The position numbers and the translations under genes are program-made. Positions 43,256-52,792 of a DNA stretch of 64,000 nt are shown here, piece by piece (the first letter of the stretch is position 1; each line of letters begins with the position of its first letter). Source of the stretch: Candidatus Avelusimicrobium stercoris (lineage in GTDB: Bacteria > Elusimicrobiota > Elusimicrobia > Elusimicrobiales > Elusimicrobiaceae); assembly GCA_002432025.1 (NCBI GenBank), contig DJFE01000037.1:1-64000 (forward strand), written 5' to 3'. The notes under the pieces were generated by a model, which was not told the DNA's origin, searched no databases, and saw nothing but the letters and a program-made list of their open reading frames with translations.

Positions 43256-44692
43256 ATGAATATGGATACGGTTTCTCTTTCCTCGTTTAGTATTGCCGGG
43301 TTTTTATATGTACTGTTGCAAATTTTTGTAACGGCGCATATTTTGCGCTATAAGGACGATGTAAAAAGTTCTATTGGCTGGATTGGCCTTGTGTGGTTGA
43401 CACCATTGCTGGGCAGTATTTTTTACGTCCTTTTTGGCATTAACCGCATCCGCCGCAAGGCGTTGTCCTTGCGCAACAAAGGGCCGAACTTAATGGCGCT
43501 AACAGGCAAAACAGAGCAGGAAATCCGCCAAGAAATTCCGCGTCCGTTTCTGCAACTTTTGCGCCTAGGCTACAAAGTTCACCCGCAACTTTTTTCCTTT
43601 GGCAACCACGCCGAACCCTTATTAAACGGGGACGAAGCCTACCCGGAAATGTGCCGCTTAATTGCAAGTGCAAAAAAAGAAGTGCTTCTGCAAAGTTACA
43701 TTTTTGATAACGACCGGGCGGGACAACTTTTTATCCCCGCTTTAAAACAAGCCGTTAAAAACGGGGCCAAGGTAAAGGTATTGGTGGACGGCGTGGGCCT
43801 TAACTATTCCAAACCCACGATTGCCACTGCCCTGCGCAAAATAAAAGGCATAGACTTTGCCGTCTTTTTACCCTCCAAAAGCCCCATTAATTTGCCCTTT
43901 GTCAATTTGCGCAACCACCGCAAAATTTTAATTGTGGACGGAGAGACAGCCGTCTTTGGCGGGATGAATATTGCCGCGGGAAACCTTGTTAAAACAACCC
44001 CCAAAGAGCCCATACAGGACATTACCTTTAAGGTTTCCGGCCCGGTGGTGGACCAAATGTCGCGCGTGTTTGAAGAGGACTGGCTCTTTGCGGGCAAACG
44101 CCACTTTATCCCCGTTTCCTTTAAAACGTCCAAAAAACTCCCGGGGCATATGCCCGCGCGTATCATCCCCGACGGACCTGACAGCGACTATGGCAAACTG
44201 GAACAACTGATTTTGGGCGCACTTTCCTGCGCCCAGCACGAGGTAAGCATTGTTACGCCGTATTTCCTGCCGGAGAGCGATATCTTGTCCGCCTTGGAAG
44301 TAACCGCTATGCGGGGCGTAAATGTGGAAATTATTTTGCCCTCCAAAAGCAATATTTTGGGGATGGACTACGCAATGCGTGCCAACTTCGCCAAACTGCT
44401 TAAAAAGGGCGTAAAAATCTACCGCACCAAACCGCCGTTTGACCACAGCAAAATCGTGCTGGTGGATAAGGCCTGGATTTTTGTCGGCTCGGCCAACTGG
44501 GATGTGCGCAGTTTTAAACTTAATTTTGAGTGCAATATGGAGTGCACGGATAAACATTTGGCCGAAAAATTAGCGCAAATCATCGCGCACAAAAAAGCTG
44601 GCGCGTTCCAAGAAAAATGGGACAAGGAAAAACCGCCCTTTTGGCGAACCTTGCGCGACAACGCGTTTAAATTATTAACGCCCTATTATTAA
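43256..44692 (+). CDS. cls: Cardiolipin synthase
   Basis: A 478-residue membrane enzyme of the phospholipase D superfamily that condenses phosphatidylglycerol into cardiolipin. Two N-terminal helices (about 8-28 and 40-62) are followed by two HKD motifs: RNHRKILIVDGETAVFGGMNI (about residue 221) and FDHSKIVLVDKAWIFVGSANWD (about residue 400). Length matches bacterial ClsA. The next gene starts two bases after its stop. Confidence 0.95.
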   Translation: MNMDTVSLSSFSIAGFLYVLLQIFVTAHILRYKDDVKSSIGWIGLVWLTPLLGSIFYVLFGINRIRRKALSLRNKGPNLMALTGKTEQEIRQEIPRPFLQLLRLGYKVHPQLFSFGNHAEPLLNGDEAYPEMCRLIASAKKEVLLQSYIFDNDRAGQLFIPALKQAVKNGAKVKVLVDGVGLNYSKPTIATALRKIKGIDFAVFLPSKSPINLPFVNLRNHRKILIVDGETAVFGGMNIAAGNLVKTTPKEPIQDITFKVSGPVVDQMSRVFEEDWLFAGKRHFIPVSFKTSKKLPGHMPARIIPDGPDSDYGKLEQLILGALSCAQHEVSIVTPYFLPESDILSALEVTAMRGVNVEIILPSKSNILGMDYAMRANFAKLLKKGVKIYRTKPPFDHSKIVLVDKAWIFVGSANWDVRSFKLNFECNMECTDKHLAEKLAQIIAHKKAGAFQEKWDKEKPPFWRTLRDNAFKLLTPYY

Positions 44693-44693
44693 T

Positions 44694-45431
44694 ATGTTTT
44701 ACAAACAACCCCAGGCAGATAAAATTCTCGTTCAGCACGGCCGCCCCACCGCCAGCACGCTCCCCAAATGCTTTACCGTGTGCGTGTGGAACTGGCAAAA
44801 GAGCAAGCAAAAACCGTGGAAGGATGAATTTAAACAAGTGGCCGCCGTCGCAGATTTATTCTTGGCGCAAGAGGTGCGCCGCTCGCCCGAAGTGTTTGAA
44901 ATAATGGAACAAACGCCCTATCATTGGAGCGGAGCCGTCAGTTTCTTCTCCCGCCAAAACAGCCCCACGGGCGTGGCGACGGGGTGTATTGCAAAGCCGC
45001 TTCAAATTGCCTTTAAAGCCGGCGAAAGGGAACCGCTCTTGCGCGTGCCAAAAATGACGCTCTCCACCCTTATTCCGCTTGCGGACGGACGGTCCTTGCT
45101 GGTTATCAACGTCCACGCCATTAATTTTAGGGGGCTAAAACCCTTTGATACCAATTTAAAGCGCGCCGCCGAACTGTTATTAAACTACAATGGGCCTGTG
45201 CTTTTAGGCGGCGACTTTAACGCTTGGAGCCTAAAACGCCGCCGTTTATTATCCTGTATGGCCCACGCGGCGGGGCTCGCCGAAGTGCCCTTTGAGCCCG
45301 ACAACCGCACCCGCTGTTTGGGCCGTCCGGTAGATTATCTGTTCGTACGTGGCCTGCGCGTAAAGGCCGCGGGCGTACGCGTTACGCGCGGTTCCGACCA
45401 CAATCCGCTTTTAGTGCGTTTGGAAGCCTAA
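44694..45431 (+). CDS. Endonuclease/exonuclease/phosphatase (EEP) family protein
   Basis: A 245-residue protein with the EEP catalytic pattern: FLAQEVRR (metal-binding Glu), INVHAINF, LLGGDFNAWSLKRR (Asp and Asn) and RGSDHNPLLV (catalytic His). This superfamily covers exonuclease III-like nucleases and phospho- and sphingolipid phosphodiesterases. Coupling to the cardiolipin synthase gene slightly favours a lipid or phosphodiester substrate, but that is inference. There is no signal peptide, so it is cytoplasmic. Confidence 0.88.
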   Translation: MFYKQPQADKILVQHGRPTASTLPKCFTVCVWNWQKSKQKPWKDEFKQVAAVADLFLAQEVRRSPEVFEIMEQTPYHWSGAVSFFSRQNSPTGVATGCIAKPLQIAFKAGEREPLLRVPKMTLSTLIPLADGRSLLVINVHAINFRGLKPFDTNLKRAAELLLNYNGPVLLGGDFNAWSLKRRRLLSCMAHAAGLAEVPFEPDNRTRCLGRPVDYLFVRGLRVKAAGVRVTRGSDHNPLLVRLEA

Positions 45432-45465
45432 AACAGCAATACAAATATGCTAAAATATATGAATT

Positions 45466-46932
45466 ATGAATACATCTGACAATAAAGCCGTGTATTTTAA
45501 ACGCGAAGCCCTCAAACGGGTGATTGCCGCGTTTGATAAAGGTACGCTTGAAACCCAAGCGGAAACCATTCCCTTTGAAGTGCTGCCGAAGGATTCCAAA
45601 TCTACGGTACGCTGTTGCATTTACAAAGAACGGGCCGTCTTCCGTGCCCGCACGTTGGCCGCGTTGGGCGGAAGCGTAGAAAAAGACGACGAAGCCACGT
45701 CGCTTAACGAATACGCCAAAGAAGCCCTCTTGCGCAAGGCCGTGCCGGAAACCCCGCTGACCGTAATGGATATTGCCTGCAAGGGCTGTGTAAAAGCCCG
45801 CCATTTGGTAACCGAAGCCTGCCAAGGCTGCTTGGCGCGGCCGTGCCAACAGGCCTGCAAGTTCGGCGCGATTTCGTTTACCGAAGGCCGCTCCCGCATT
45901 GACGCCGACAAATGCAAAAACTGCGGCCAATGCAAGGCCGTCTGCCCCTACAACGCTATTACCTATGTGCCCGTACCGTGCGAACAATCCTGCCCGGTCA
46001 ACGCTATTCACAAGGGCGAAAACGGTTTTGCCGAAATTGATTTTGAAAAGTGCATTTCCTGTGGCCATTGTATGGATGCGTGTCCGTTTGGCGCCATTAT
46101 GGAGCGCAGCCAATTAATTGACATTTTGACCCAAATGAACAGTTCCCACAAGGTCTGTGCGATGATTGCGCCGTCTATCGTAGGACAGTTTGACTGCACC
46201 TTGCCGCAACTGATGACCGCTATCAAAAAGGCGGGCTTTGACAAAGTAACCGAAGTCGCCTTGGGCGCGGACATCACCACCGCCAACGAAGCGCGCGAAC
46301 TGGTAGAACGCCTGGAAAACGGCGCCCGCTTTATGACCACCTCTTGCTGCGCGGCGTGGATTCAAGCCGTCAAAAAGCATTTGCCGGCCTTGAAGGATTT
46401 TGTATCCCATACCAAAACCCCGGCCGCTTACACCGCCGAGATTGAAAAGAAGAACGGTTTTGTTACCGTGTTCGTCGGGCCGTGCGTGTCTAAACGCGTG
46501 GAAGGGATGGAAGACCCCAATATTGACTATGTAATGACCTACGAAGAATTGGGCGCAATGCTGGACGCCAAGGGCATCAACCCCGCCGAGTGTGAGGAAA
46601 TGCCGCTTGACCCGGCCATTTCCGGCGAAGCCCGCTACTACGGCGTAACCGGCGGCGTGGCGCAAGCGGTAGAAAACGCGATTGCGGGCAAACGCCCCTT
46701 TAAGAAAATGGCGATTAACGGCTTGGACAAAAAGGCTATGTTAATGCTTAACGCGTTTGCCAAGGGCGTGGGCGACTTCCAACTGTTGGAAGTAATGAGT
46801 TGCAAGGGCGGCTGTATCGGCGGTCCGTGCACGATGAAGAAACAAGCCCAAGTGATTAAGCCGATTAAAGACTTAGTCGCCGCCAGCCCCAAAGTGCCCT
46901 GCGCTTTGGACGATAAAAAAGAAGCGAAATAA
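45466..46932 (+). CDS. [FeFe] hydrogenase, monomeric group B-like
   Basis: A 488-residue hydrogenase that evolves or takes up H2 with ferredoxin. An N-terminal region with RCCIYKERAVFRARTLAALGG is followed by several 4Fe-4S binding stretches (CKGC..CQGC, CKNCGQCKAVCPYNAI, CISCGHCMDACPFGAI) and the H-cluster domain. H-cluster motifs are L1 TTSCCAAW, L2 GPCVSK and L3 EVMSCKGGCIGGPC. Ala for Pro in L1 and GPC for MPC in L2 point to group B rather than classical group A enzymes. No maturases (HydEFG) are in the window. A terminator follows. It suggests disposal of fermentation electrons as H2. Confidence 0.9.
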   Translation: MNTSDNKAVYFKREALKRVIAAFDKGTLETQAETIPFEVLPKDSKSTVRCCIYKERAVFRARTLAALGGSVEKDDEATSLNEYAKEALLRKAVPETPLTVMDIACKGCVKARHLVTEACQGCLARPCQQACKFGAISFTEGRSRIDADKCKNCGQCKAVCPYNAITYVPVPCEQSCPVNAIHKGENGFAEIDFEKCISCGHCMDACPFGAIMERSQLIDILTQMNSSHKVCAMIAPSIVGQFDCTLPQLMTAIKKAGFDKVTEVALGADITTANEARELVERLENGARFMTTSCCAAWIQAVKKHLPALKDFVSHTKTPAAYTAEIEKKNGFVTVFVGPCVSKRVEGMEDPNIDYVMTYEELGAMLDAKGINPAECEEMPLDPAISGEARYYGVTGGVAQAVENAIAGKRPFKKMAINGLDKKAMLMLNAFAKGVGDFQLLEVMSCKGGCIGGPCTMKKQAQVIKPIKDLVAASPKVPCALDDKKEAK

Positions 46933-46950
46933 CCAACGCTTTAAAAGGAA

Positions 46951-46987
46951 CACCCCGGGTTAATTATGTGCCCGGGGTGATTTTTAT
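46951..46987 (+). terminator. Terminator after the hydrogenase gene
   Basis: CACCCCGGG (46951-46959) pairs with CCCGGGGTG (46971-46979), then ATTTTTAT. Confidence 0.92.
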
Positions 46988-47340
46988 AAATACTGCTCAC
47001 AATAAGCCCCATATAGAAACACTACGGGGTACCGCCTAGCGGTATGGCTGGAAATTCAGGATGACCTCTTTTGTTCATAAAGTCGTCATTCCCGAAGGTC
47101 GTAGTCGGGAATCTGCTGTTGCTGTTCTCTTGCGCGACACCAGATCCCGTATAACAACACTACGGGATGGCGGAACACTGCGCGCCGCGCCTTGCAGGCG
47201 GCAAATTTTCCGCGCCCTTTTGATTTATTGGGCAACACTCTTTTTGCAATGTCGCCAACCAACGAAACGGCAACAATAAATAAAACAAGGCCCGTCGTCC
47301 TGAACTTATAAATATGAACGCATATAAGTTTGCCCGTTAT
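46988..47340. repeat. Dispersed repeat cluster 2
   Basis: Gene-free. Contains stem-loop units at 47006-47029, 47082-47115 and 47141-47173, plus a half unit at 47053-47065. The linker between the half unit and the next one (GACCTCTTTT..ATAAAGTCGTCAT) is the same as between the first two units of cluster 1, so whole blocks have been copied. The roughly 100-base element follows at about 47165-47290. An inverted 26-base match to 19119-19145 starts the cluster at 46981-47007. Confidence 0.78.
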
Positions 47341-47358
47341 GACAAACGGCAAAACAGG

Positions 47359-47364
47359 TATAAT
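47359..47364 (+). promoter_or_regulatory. -10 box of the Sel1-repeat gene
   Basis: TATAAT with TTATGA 16 bases upstream; the ribosome site GGGG lies just before the ATG at 47397. Confidence 0.55.
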
Positions 47365-47396
47365 AAAAAGAGATATAAAAACATCTGGGGAATTAT

Positions 47397-48521
47397 ATGA
47401 AAAATTTTTTAAAAATTGCGGTTGCCCTGCTCGTGGCGGCCGGGATATATGCGTTTGTTTTTTATAAAACACCGCAACAGCGCACTTTCGCTAAAACTTT
47501 AACCCAAGCGCAGGCCGGGGACGTGCCATCTGCGGTAAAAACCGGGGATTTTTATGCGCAGGGCCTTGGCGTAGAGCCTAACGGCGCGCAAGCCGCCGAG
47601 TGGTACCGCAAGGCTGCCGCACAGGGCGATACGGGCGCGGCGTGGAAACTTGCGCAGTTATACATCCAAGGCACATTGGTAAAGCAAGATTACGAGGAAG
47701 CCCTTCCCTACCTCCAACTGTCCGCGCAGGCAGGCAATGTGGCCGCGCAAACGGAACTCGCGCGCTTTTACAGCGAGGGACTTGGCGGCCTTTCCGCAAG
47801 CAAGGGCGATAGTATTTTGTGGAATTTAAAGGCTTCCGCTATGGGCAGCCAAGAAGCGCAGGAAGCCTTGCGCGCCCAGCGGGAAGCGGACCCCGATTTT
47901 TACGATGTGGTAAACCGCTTTTCGGCCACCTTATTACTAGCCGCACAGGGCGACAGCCAAGCCCAACTTTCCGCCGGGGAAGGCTACCGTATGGGCTATC
48001 CCGTTACCAAAAACGACGAGGAAGCCTTGCGCTATTTTACGCTTGCTTGGCAGGAGGAGCAGTTGCCCGCGGCTGCGTTTGAACTGTCCGAAATGTACCA
48101 AAAAGGCGAGGGAACCGAAAAAGACGAAAACAAAGCGTTAGAACTGTTGGGCGCGGCGGCACAAGCCAAAAATCCGTCTGCCCAATATGCACTGGGTGAG
48201 CGGGCGTATAAGGCCGAGCCCGCCAATTATCAAGATGCCTTTGCGTGGTTTTCCAACGCGGCGGAGGGCGGACTGGCCCAAGCGCAATATATGACGGGCT
48301 TTATGCTTATGCAGGGCCAAGGCACGGAGCGGTCCGTGCCGCTGGCGATTGAATTTTTCAAAAAAGCCGCCAACCAAAACGATACGGCAGCGCAATACGT
48401 GCTCGGGCAGATTTATTGGAAAGGCCTTGGCGTACCCAAGGATAAAAAAGAGGGCCGGGCTTGGCTGGAAAAGGCCTCGGCAGGCGGGAATTTAGCCGCG
48501 CGTGAACTTTTAAACCAGTAG
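47397..48521 (+). CDS. Sel1-like (TPR-type) repeat protein
   Basis: A 374-residue protein with an N-terminal membrane anchor or uncleaved signal (KNFLKIAVALLVAAGIYAFVFY) and about eight Sel1-like repeats. Examples are AQAAEWYRKAAAQGDTGAAW, EEALPYLQLSAQAGNVAAQ and PLAIEFFKKAANQNDTAAQY. Sel1 repeats form an alpha-solenoid for protein-protein contacts, here probably in the periplasm. No enzymatic domain is attached. The gene is framed on both sides by dispersed-repeat clusters. Partner unknown. Confidence 0.9.
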   Translation: MKNFLKIAVALLVAAGIYAFVFYKTPQQRTFAKTLTQAQAGDVPSAVKTGDFYAQGLGVEPNGAQAAEWYRKAAAQGDTGAAWKLAQLYIQGTLVKQDYEEALPYLQLSAQAGNVAAQTELARFYSEGLGGLSASKGDSILWNLKASAMGSQEAQEALRAQREADPDFYDVVNRFSATLLLAAQGDSQAQLSAGEGYRMGYPVTKNDEEALRYFTLAWQEEQLPAAAFELSEMYQKGEGTEKDENKALELLGAAAQAKNPSAQYALGERAYKAEPANYQDAFAWFSNAAEGGLAQAQYMTGFMLMQGQGTERSVPLAIEFFKKAANQNDTAAQYVLGQIYWKGLGVPKDKKEGRAWLEKASAGGNLAARELLNQ

Positions 48522-48531
48522 AAAATGAACC

Positions 48532-48567
48532 AGCCCCCGGGAAAAGCCTAGGGGCTGAATTTTTTTC
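48532..48567 (+). terminator. Terminator of the Sel1-repeat gene
   Basis: AGCCCC (48532-48537) pairs with GGGGCT (48551-48556), then GAA and eight T residues. Confidence 0.75.
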
Positions 48568-48900
48568 CCGTCATCCCGTAAAGTTTTCAGTATCTACATA
48601 TTGGGTCGTTGTCGTCATCCAGGAAAGTTGTAGTCCAGGATCTGTCGTTATTTAATAAGGAATAGATTCTGGACAAAAACCTTCCAGAATGACTTTTATT
48701 TTATTAATTTGTTAGCAACTTTGTAAAAACAGGGTTGCTCCACTAATCGTTAGTCAGCGCATTGAGTGGCGGCGCGCAGCGTGCGGTCCGCAGGCCCCGC
48801 CCATTAGGGCCTAGCCGTTTTAGAAGAGCGCGACTTTATAGAAATAGTGTGGCTTAATTAATCCATCAGTTAGCGCATTGAGTGGCTGTCCGCAGGACCC
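48568..48900. repeat. Dispersed repeat cluster 3
   Basis: Stem-loop units lie at 48611-48647 and 48664-48693. Two inverted copies of the roughly 100-base element follow at about 48715-48796 and 48820-48898, each with the CGCATTGAGTGGC and GTCCGCAGG segments. The second copy runs into the 3' end of the protease-like gene and supplies its last nine or so codons and stop. Confidence 0.78.
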
Positions 48901-50066
48901 GCCAGGGTGCCGGTGGAAATATCTAAATCGTACCACAGTTCAGTGGGGCGGGTACCGGGTTGTCCGTTCCTTTGGATAACCACGCGGATTTTATCGTTGG
49001 CCTCAATATCAAAAAACCGCTCCAAATGCAGGTAATCCATAAACGGACACGCAGGAATTTGCTTAAATACACGACCGTTTCTAAACTGCACAATTTGCAA
49101 TACTGCCTCATCAGGCGTTAAATGCGTAATGGGCCGCCCCAACACGCGGACCAAGGTGCCGACGGATTGCCCGGGCGTTTCCACCTGTTCCGCCAAACGG
49201 CGCACCCATTGCATAGGCACAATTTGGTTAAAATCGTTAATCGGTTTATGGTCCAAAAGCGCACGCCACGCGGCACGCTGCGTATTGGTATTGCCCACAA
49301 TGCCGACAAACACGCCCACTGCCTTGCCATTTACAAGCAAGGGCGAACCGCAATAGCCGTTTAATACGGGGAAATCCTGATAACGCGCCAAAATGCGGTG
49401 CGTGCTGGAAAACAAAACATCAATTTTATTAAACCACGCAAAATTACCGTGGGAAAATCCGGCCGATTGCGCCGGGTTGCGCGCAGAGGGTAACGTTTCG
49501 TCGGCTTCCAACGGAACAATATATTTTCCCAGCTCTTCTGGAATTTTAAAAATGGCAATATCCGCACCGCGCAAATGCCCCTCTTTTAGCGTGGTAATCT
49601 GCGTATAAAACGGCTTTCCGTTCTCATCAAACAGTTCAATATACGGCTCCCGGCCGATATCGTTTAAAACGTGCTTGGCCGTAACGCCCCAGATTTTCCC
49701 GTTAATATTGACGGCAAAGGCAGAGCCCTTTCCGTGCGTTTGCGGGGAGTGCTGTAAGGTAAAAACGGCTTGGCGAATATTTTTAGGCGCGGGTGATAGC
49801 GGGCGCGGTTTAGCGGGTTCTAAAACGCTTGTACGCAGCAAGGGCGAAGTTAAACGCAGGGCCAACGCATTGGCCGCCTGCGAGCGTGCGGGCACGGTTA
49901 ATAAGCGGTTATTCACCTGAAAGCGCACTTTATTAAACCAGCGGGCACGTAAAGCACGTGTAATTTTAAAATTTTTAAAAACACCCGGCAATTTGCCTTG
50001 CGCACAAACAGGCCCCGTCAAAAAGCAAGCGCAGGCAAGCGCCAAAGCCAAACCCCTGTATTGCAT
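48870..50066 (-). CDS. Secreted trypsin-fold protease with a Cys nucleophile
   Basis: A 398-residue exported protein (signal LALALACACFLTGPVCAQG). The trypsin-like core has HTAKH-type VTAKHVLND (catalytic His), GADIAIFKI (Asp) and NGYCGSPLLVNGKAVGVFVG, where the usual GxSGxP nucleophile Ser is Cys, as in viral 3C-like proteases. A C-terminal region after about residue 270 is unassigned. It lies 20 bases after a paralogue that lacks the whole triad. The stop and last codons (PADSHSMR) fall inside a dispersed repeat. Activity is plausible but unproven. Confidence 0.78.
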   Translation of the reverse strand: MQYRGLALALACACFLTGPVCAQGKLPGVFKNFKITRALRARWFNKVRFQVNNRLLTVPARSQAANALALRLTSPLLRTSVLEPAKPRPLSPAPKNIRQAVFTLQHSPQTHGKGSAFAVNINGKIWGVTAKHVLNDIGREPYIELFDENGKPFYTQITTLKEGHLRGADIAIFKIPEELGKYIVPLEADETLPSARNPAQSAGFSHGNFAWFNKIDVLFSSTHRILARYQDFPVLNGYCGSPLLVNGKAVGVFVGIVGNTNTQRAAWRALLDHKPINDFNQIVPMQWVRRLAEQVETPGQSVGTLVRVLGRPITHLTPDEAVLQIVQFRNGRVFKQIPACPFMDYLHLERFFDIEANDKIRVVIQRNGQPGTRPTELWYDLDISTGTLAGPADSHSMR

Positions 50067-50086
50067 TGTTACCCCCGTTAAAACCT

Positions 50087-51301
50087 TTATCTAATGGCTT
50101 CTTCCAATGTTATGTTGCGGGTCTGCATATCCACCCAATATGTGTAAGTGGAACCGTCCGCCCGGCTGATGACAATTTTGGCTTTTTGCAAGCCTGCAAA
50201 TTCAAACCCCGTATCCAGAGAAGCCACTTTTAAAAGCGGATTTTGGTTTAAAGTCTGTTCAAAGCCGTCCTCGTAATACGCGGTTACGCTTTTGACCGTT
50301 TCGGTAATGGGCAATTTCCCTACACGAAGCCCGCCAAACAGCAACACGCGCCGTGCAGAGCCGGGATTGCGGTATTCGCGCAGTAAATCCTGCAAGCGGG
50401 AAAACGGCACAATTTCGCTAATATTGGATAAATCTTGCTTTTTAGGATAGTCCCGGTTGGAACGGCGGTTCCAATACCACTCGGCCCGGTCTGTTAGCGG
50501 GTGCGAAGTACCAAGCGATAAACCCACGGCTTCGCCCTTTTCATTTACCACAAGGCCCCCCGCGTTGGTTAAGGTTTCTTCCGCTTCTGGGTTTACCCCC
50601 TCAATAATACGCTCCGAGTTGGTGGTCAGTACGAGGCGTTGCGCTTTTTGGTATTGGCCTTTGTTATAGCCATAAGTAAAAAGGTTAGTGCCCTTTTTGG
50701 GGAAGTCCTTGGCCCACAGTACCGGGCGGGCCACTTGCAGGACTTCTTGGGGCAGACGGATGAGCGAGGCGTTAATGCCTTCCGCGCGCCCGGACACAAC
50801 CACTTCCGCCGGATAGGTAAATTTTTTGCCTTTTACATAAAAGGAAATTTCCACATCCTTTCCCATATATTGCACATATTCCTGCGGGGCAATCCCCCAC
50901 AAAACGGTCTCGCCGCTGTATTCTTCGGCAATCACAAAGCCGCTTGCCTTAAAAGCATTTATCTTACTGGCGGATGAAACGGTAAACAAATAATGCGGCG
51001 TATTTTGCTCAAAGGGTTGCAAGGCGGTGCCCTTTAAAAAGGAGGATTGCACACGGCTGGCGGAGGCGATTTGTTTGGAGACCTGCACGGCTACGGACGG
51101 GGCCATTGGCGTTATGGGAACTTGCACCGCAACAGAGGGAACCTTGGGAACCCGGACACGCGGGTAAATGCGGGTAACGGCTTTTTTAATAAAGTTTTTG
51201 CCCGTGGCCTTTGCGCCGCCCTTTACCAGGGCCGATTGCGCAAAGGACGGTTGCGCGAGTAAAACCGCCAAACAGGAAAGAAATAAAATTCGTTTTTTCA
51301 T
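50087..51301 (-). CDS. Secreted trypsin-fold pseudo-protease
   Basis: About 404 residues from MKKRILFLSCLAVLLAQPSFA (signal peptide; GGAG seven bases upstream). It aligns by eye with the following gene's product through the protease core: SGFVIAEEYSGETVLWGIAP, then GINASLIRL and TNAGGLVVNEKGEAVGLSLG. The His position reads APQEY, the Asp position is Asn and the nucleophile position is Ala, so all three catalytic residues are lost. It may bind peptides, inhibit or chaperone its neighbour. It is the first gene of a two-gene operon. Confidence 0.75.
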   Translation of the reverse strand: MKKRILFLSCLAVLLAQPSFAQSALVKGGAKATGKNFIKKAVTRIYPRVRVPKVPSVAVQVPITPMAPSVAVQVSKQIASASRVQSSFLKGTALQPFEQNTPHYLFTVSSASKINAFKASGFVIAEEYSGETVLWGIAPQEYVQYMGKDVEISFYVKGKKFTYPAEVVVSGRAEGINASLIRLPQEVLQVARPVLWAKDFPKKGTNLFTYGYNKGQYQKAQRLVLTTNSERIIEGVNPEAEETLTNAGGLVVNEKGEAVGLSLGTSHPLTDRAEWYWNRRSNRDYPKKQDLSNISEIVPFSRLQDLLREYRNPGSARRVLLFGGLRVGKLPITETVKSVTAYYEDGFEQTLNQNPLLKVASLDTGFEFAGLQKAKIVISRADGSTYTYWVDMQTRNITLEEAIR

Positions 51302-51425
51302 AGCCACTCCTTGCAAGAACGCCTGATATTATTAATTTACCTGTTTGCCCGCTAAATAAACAGGGCCGTTGGACCTATAAAAACCCGGCTTTAAGGCCTA
51401 TCTTTTTTGTAGGCCTGCAAATAGA

Positions 51426-51462
51426 GAAAGCCCCGGGCGGAAAAATACACCGGCCGGGGCTG
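51426..51462 (-). terminator. Terminator of glyA
   Basis: AGCCCCGGGCGG (51429-51440) pairs with CCGGCCGGGGCT (51450-51461) at 11 of 12 positions; the minus-strand tail TTTCTCT is only moderately T-rich. A second hairpin (AGGCCTA/TAGGCCT) lies near 51390-51414. Confidence 0.65.
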
Positions 51463-51470
51463 TAACCAAA

Positions 51471-52718
51471 CTACGAAAGCGTTGGATAAAGCGGAAAATT
51501 CGCCAAGAATTTTTTAACTTGTTGTGCCACGCCCGCCAAGTACGCTTCGTCCGTATGGTGCGAAATAGCCTCGTCAATAAACGTGGCCACCTGCGCCATA
51601 TCCGCTTCCTTCATCCCGCGCGTGGTGATAGCGGGCGTTCCTAACCGCAAACCACTTGTAACAAACGGCTTTTCGGGGTCAAAGGGAATTGTGTTTTTGT
51701 TGGCGGTAATGCCCGCTTTATCCAGAGCGGCTTCGGCCGCTTTGCCCGTTAAACCTTTGGAGCGCAAATCAATGCACATCACGTGGCTGTCCGTTCCCCC
51801 CGCCACCAAGCGGTACCCGCGCGCCATTAACTGCTTGGACAGTTCCGCAGCGTTCAATTTTACTTGGTGTTGGTAGGCTTTAAATTCGGGCTTTAAGGCC
51901 TCGCCAAAGCATACCGCCTTGCCCGCAATTACGTGCATCAGCGGCCCACCTTGCACGCCCGGAAAGACGGCAGAGTTAATGACCTTGGCAAGAGCGGCCT
52001 TGCATAAAATCAGCCCGCCGCGCGGACCGCGCAGGGTTTTGTGCGTGGTGGTGGTTACCACATCGGCATACGGCACCGGGCTCGGGTATTCCCCGGCGGC
52101 AATCAAACCTGCATAGTGGGCTACGTCGCACGCCAAATACGCCCCGCAGGAATCGGCAATTTCGCGCAAGCGTTTCCAATCAAACACGCGGGAATAGTTG
52201 GACGCCCCCGCCATAATCAGTTTGGGCTTGTGTTCCAAGGCCAGGCGCGCGGCTTCGTCGTAATCAATTTCTTCGGTATCCTTGCGCACGTTCATTGCAA
52301 CAATGTTGTACAACTTGCCCGAAAAGTTAAGCGGATGGCCGTGCGTCAAGTGTCCGCCGTGAGACAAGTTAAGCCCCAGCACGGTATCGCCGGGTTTTAA
52401 TAAAGCAAAATACACCGACATATTGGCCTGTGCCCCGGAGTGCGGCTGCACATTGGCGTGTTCCGCGCCGAAGAGTTGCTTGGCGCGGTCAATCGCCAGT
52501 TGTTCCACCACATCTACAAATTCACAGCCGCCATAGTAGCGTTTGGCGGGATAGCCTTCGGCGTATTTGTTGGTTAAAATAGACCCCTGCGCTTGCATTA
52601 CGGCCAACGAGGTAAAATTCTCGGAAGCAATCAGTTCCAACTTTTCGCGCTGGCGGTTTAATTCGTGGCTTACGGCCTCAAAAACGGCCGGGTCGGTTTG
52701 TTTTAAATCGGGATACAT
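51471..52718 (-). CDS. glyA: Serine hydroxymethyltransferase
   Basis: A 415-residue PLP enzyme converting serine and tetrahydrofolate to glycine and methylene-tetrahydrofolate. Motifs are [37 protein letters not shown] and the PLP lysine in [14 protein letters not shown] near residue 226. Length is standard. GAGGAG precedes the ATG. It is a single-gene transcript, divergent from the DHS-like operon. Confidence 0.97.
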   Translation of the reverse strand: MYPDLKQTDPAVFEAVSHELNRQREKLELIASENFTSLAVMQAQGSILTNKYAEGYPAKRYYGGCEFVDVVEQLAIDRAKQLFGAEHANVQPHSGAQANMSVYFALLKPGDTVLGLNLSHGGHLTHGHPLNFSGKLYNIVAMNVRKDTEEIDYDEAARLALEHKPKLIMAGASNYSRVFDWKRLREIADSCGAYLACDVAHYAGLIAAGEYPSPVPYADVVTTTTHKTLRGPRGGLILCKAALAKVINSAVFPGVQGGPLMHVIAGKAVCFGEALKPEFKAYQHQVKLNAAELSKQLMARGYRLVAGGTDSHVMCIDLRSKGLTGKAAEAALDKAGITANKNTIPFDPEKPFVTSGLRLGTPAITTRGMKEADMAQVATFIDEAISHHTDEAYLAGVAQQVKKFLANFPLYPTLS

Positions 52719-52792
52719 TTTTACACTCCTCGGGCCCCTTTTTAAGGCCCCATATTTTTTATACGATTTTCCTATGAAAAATTAAATATATT

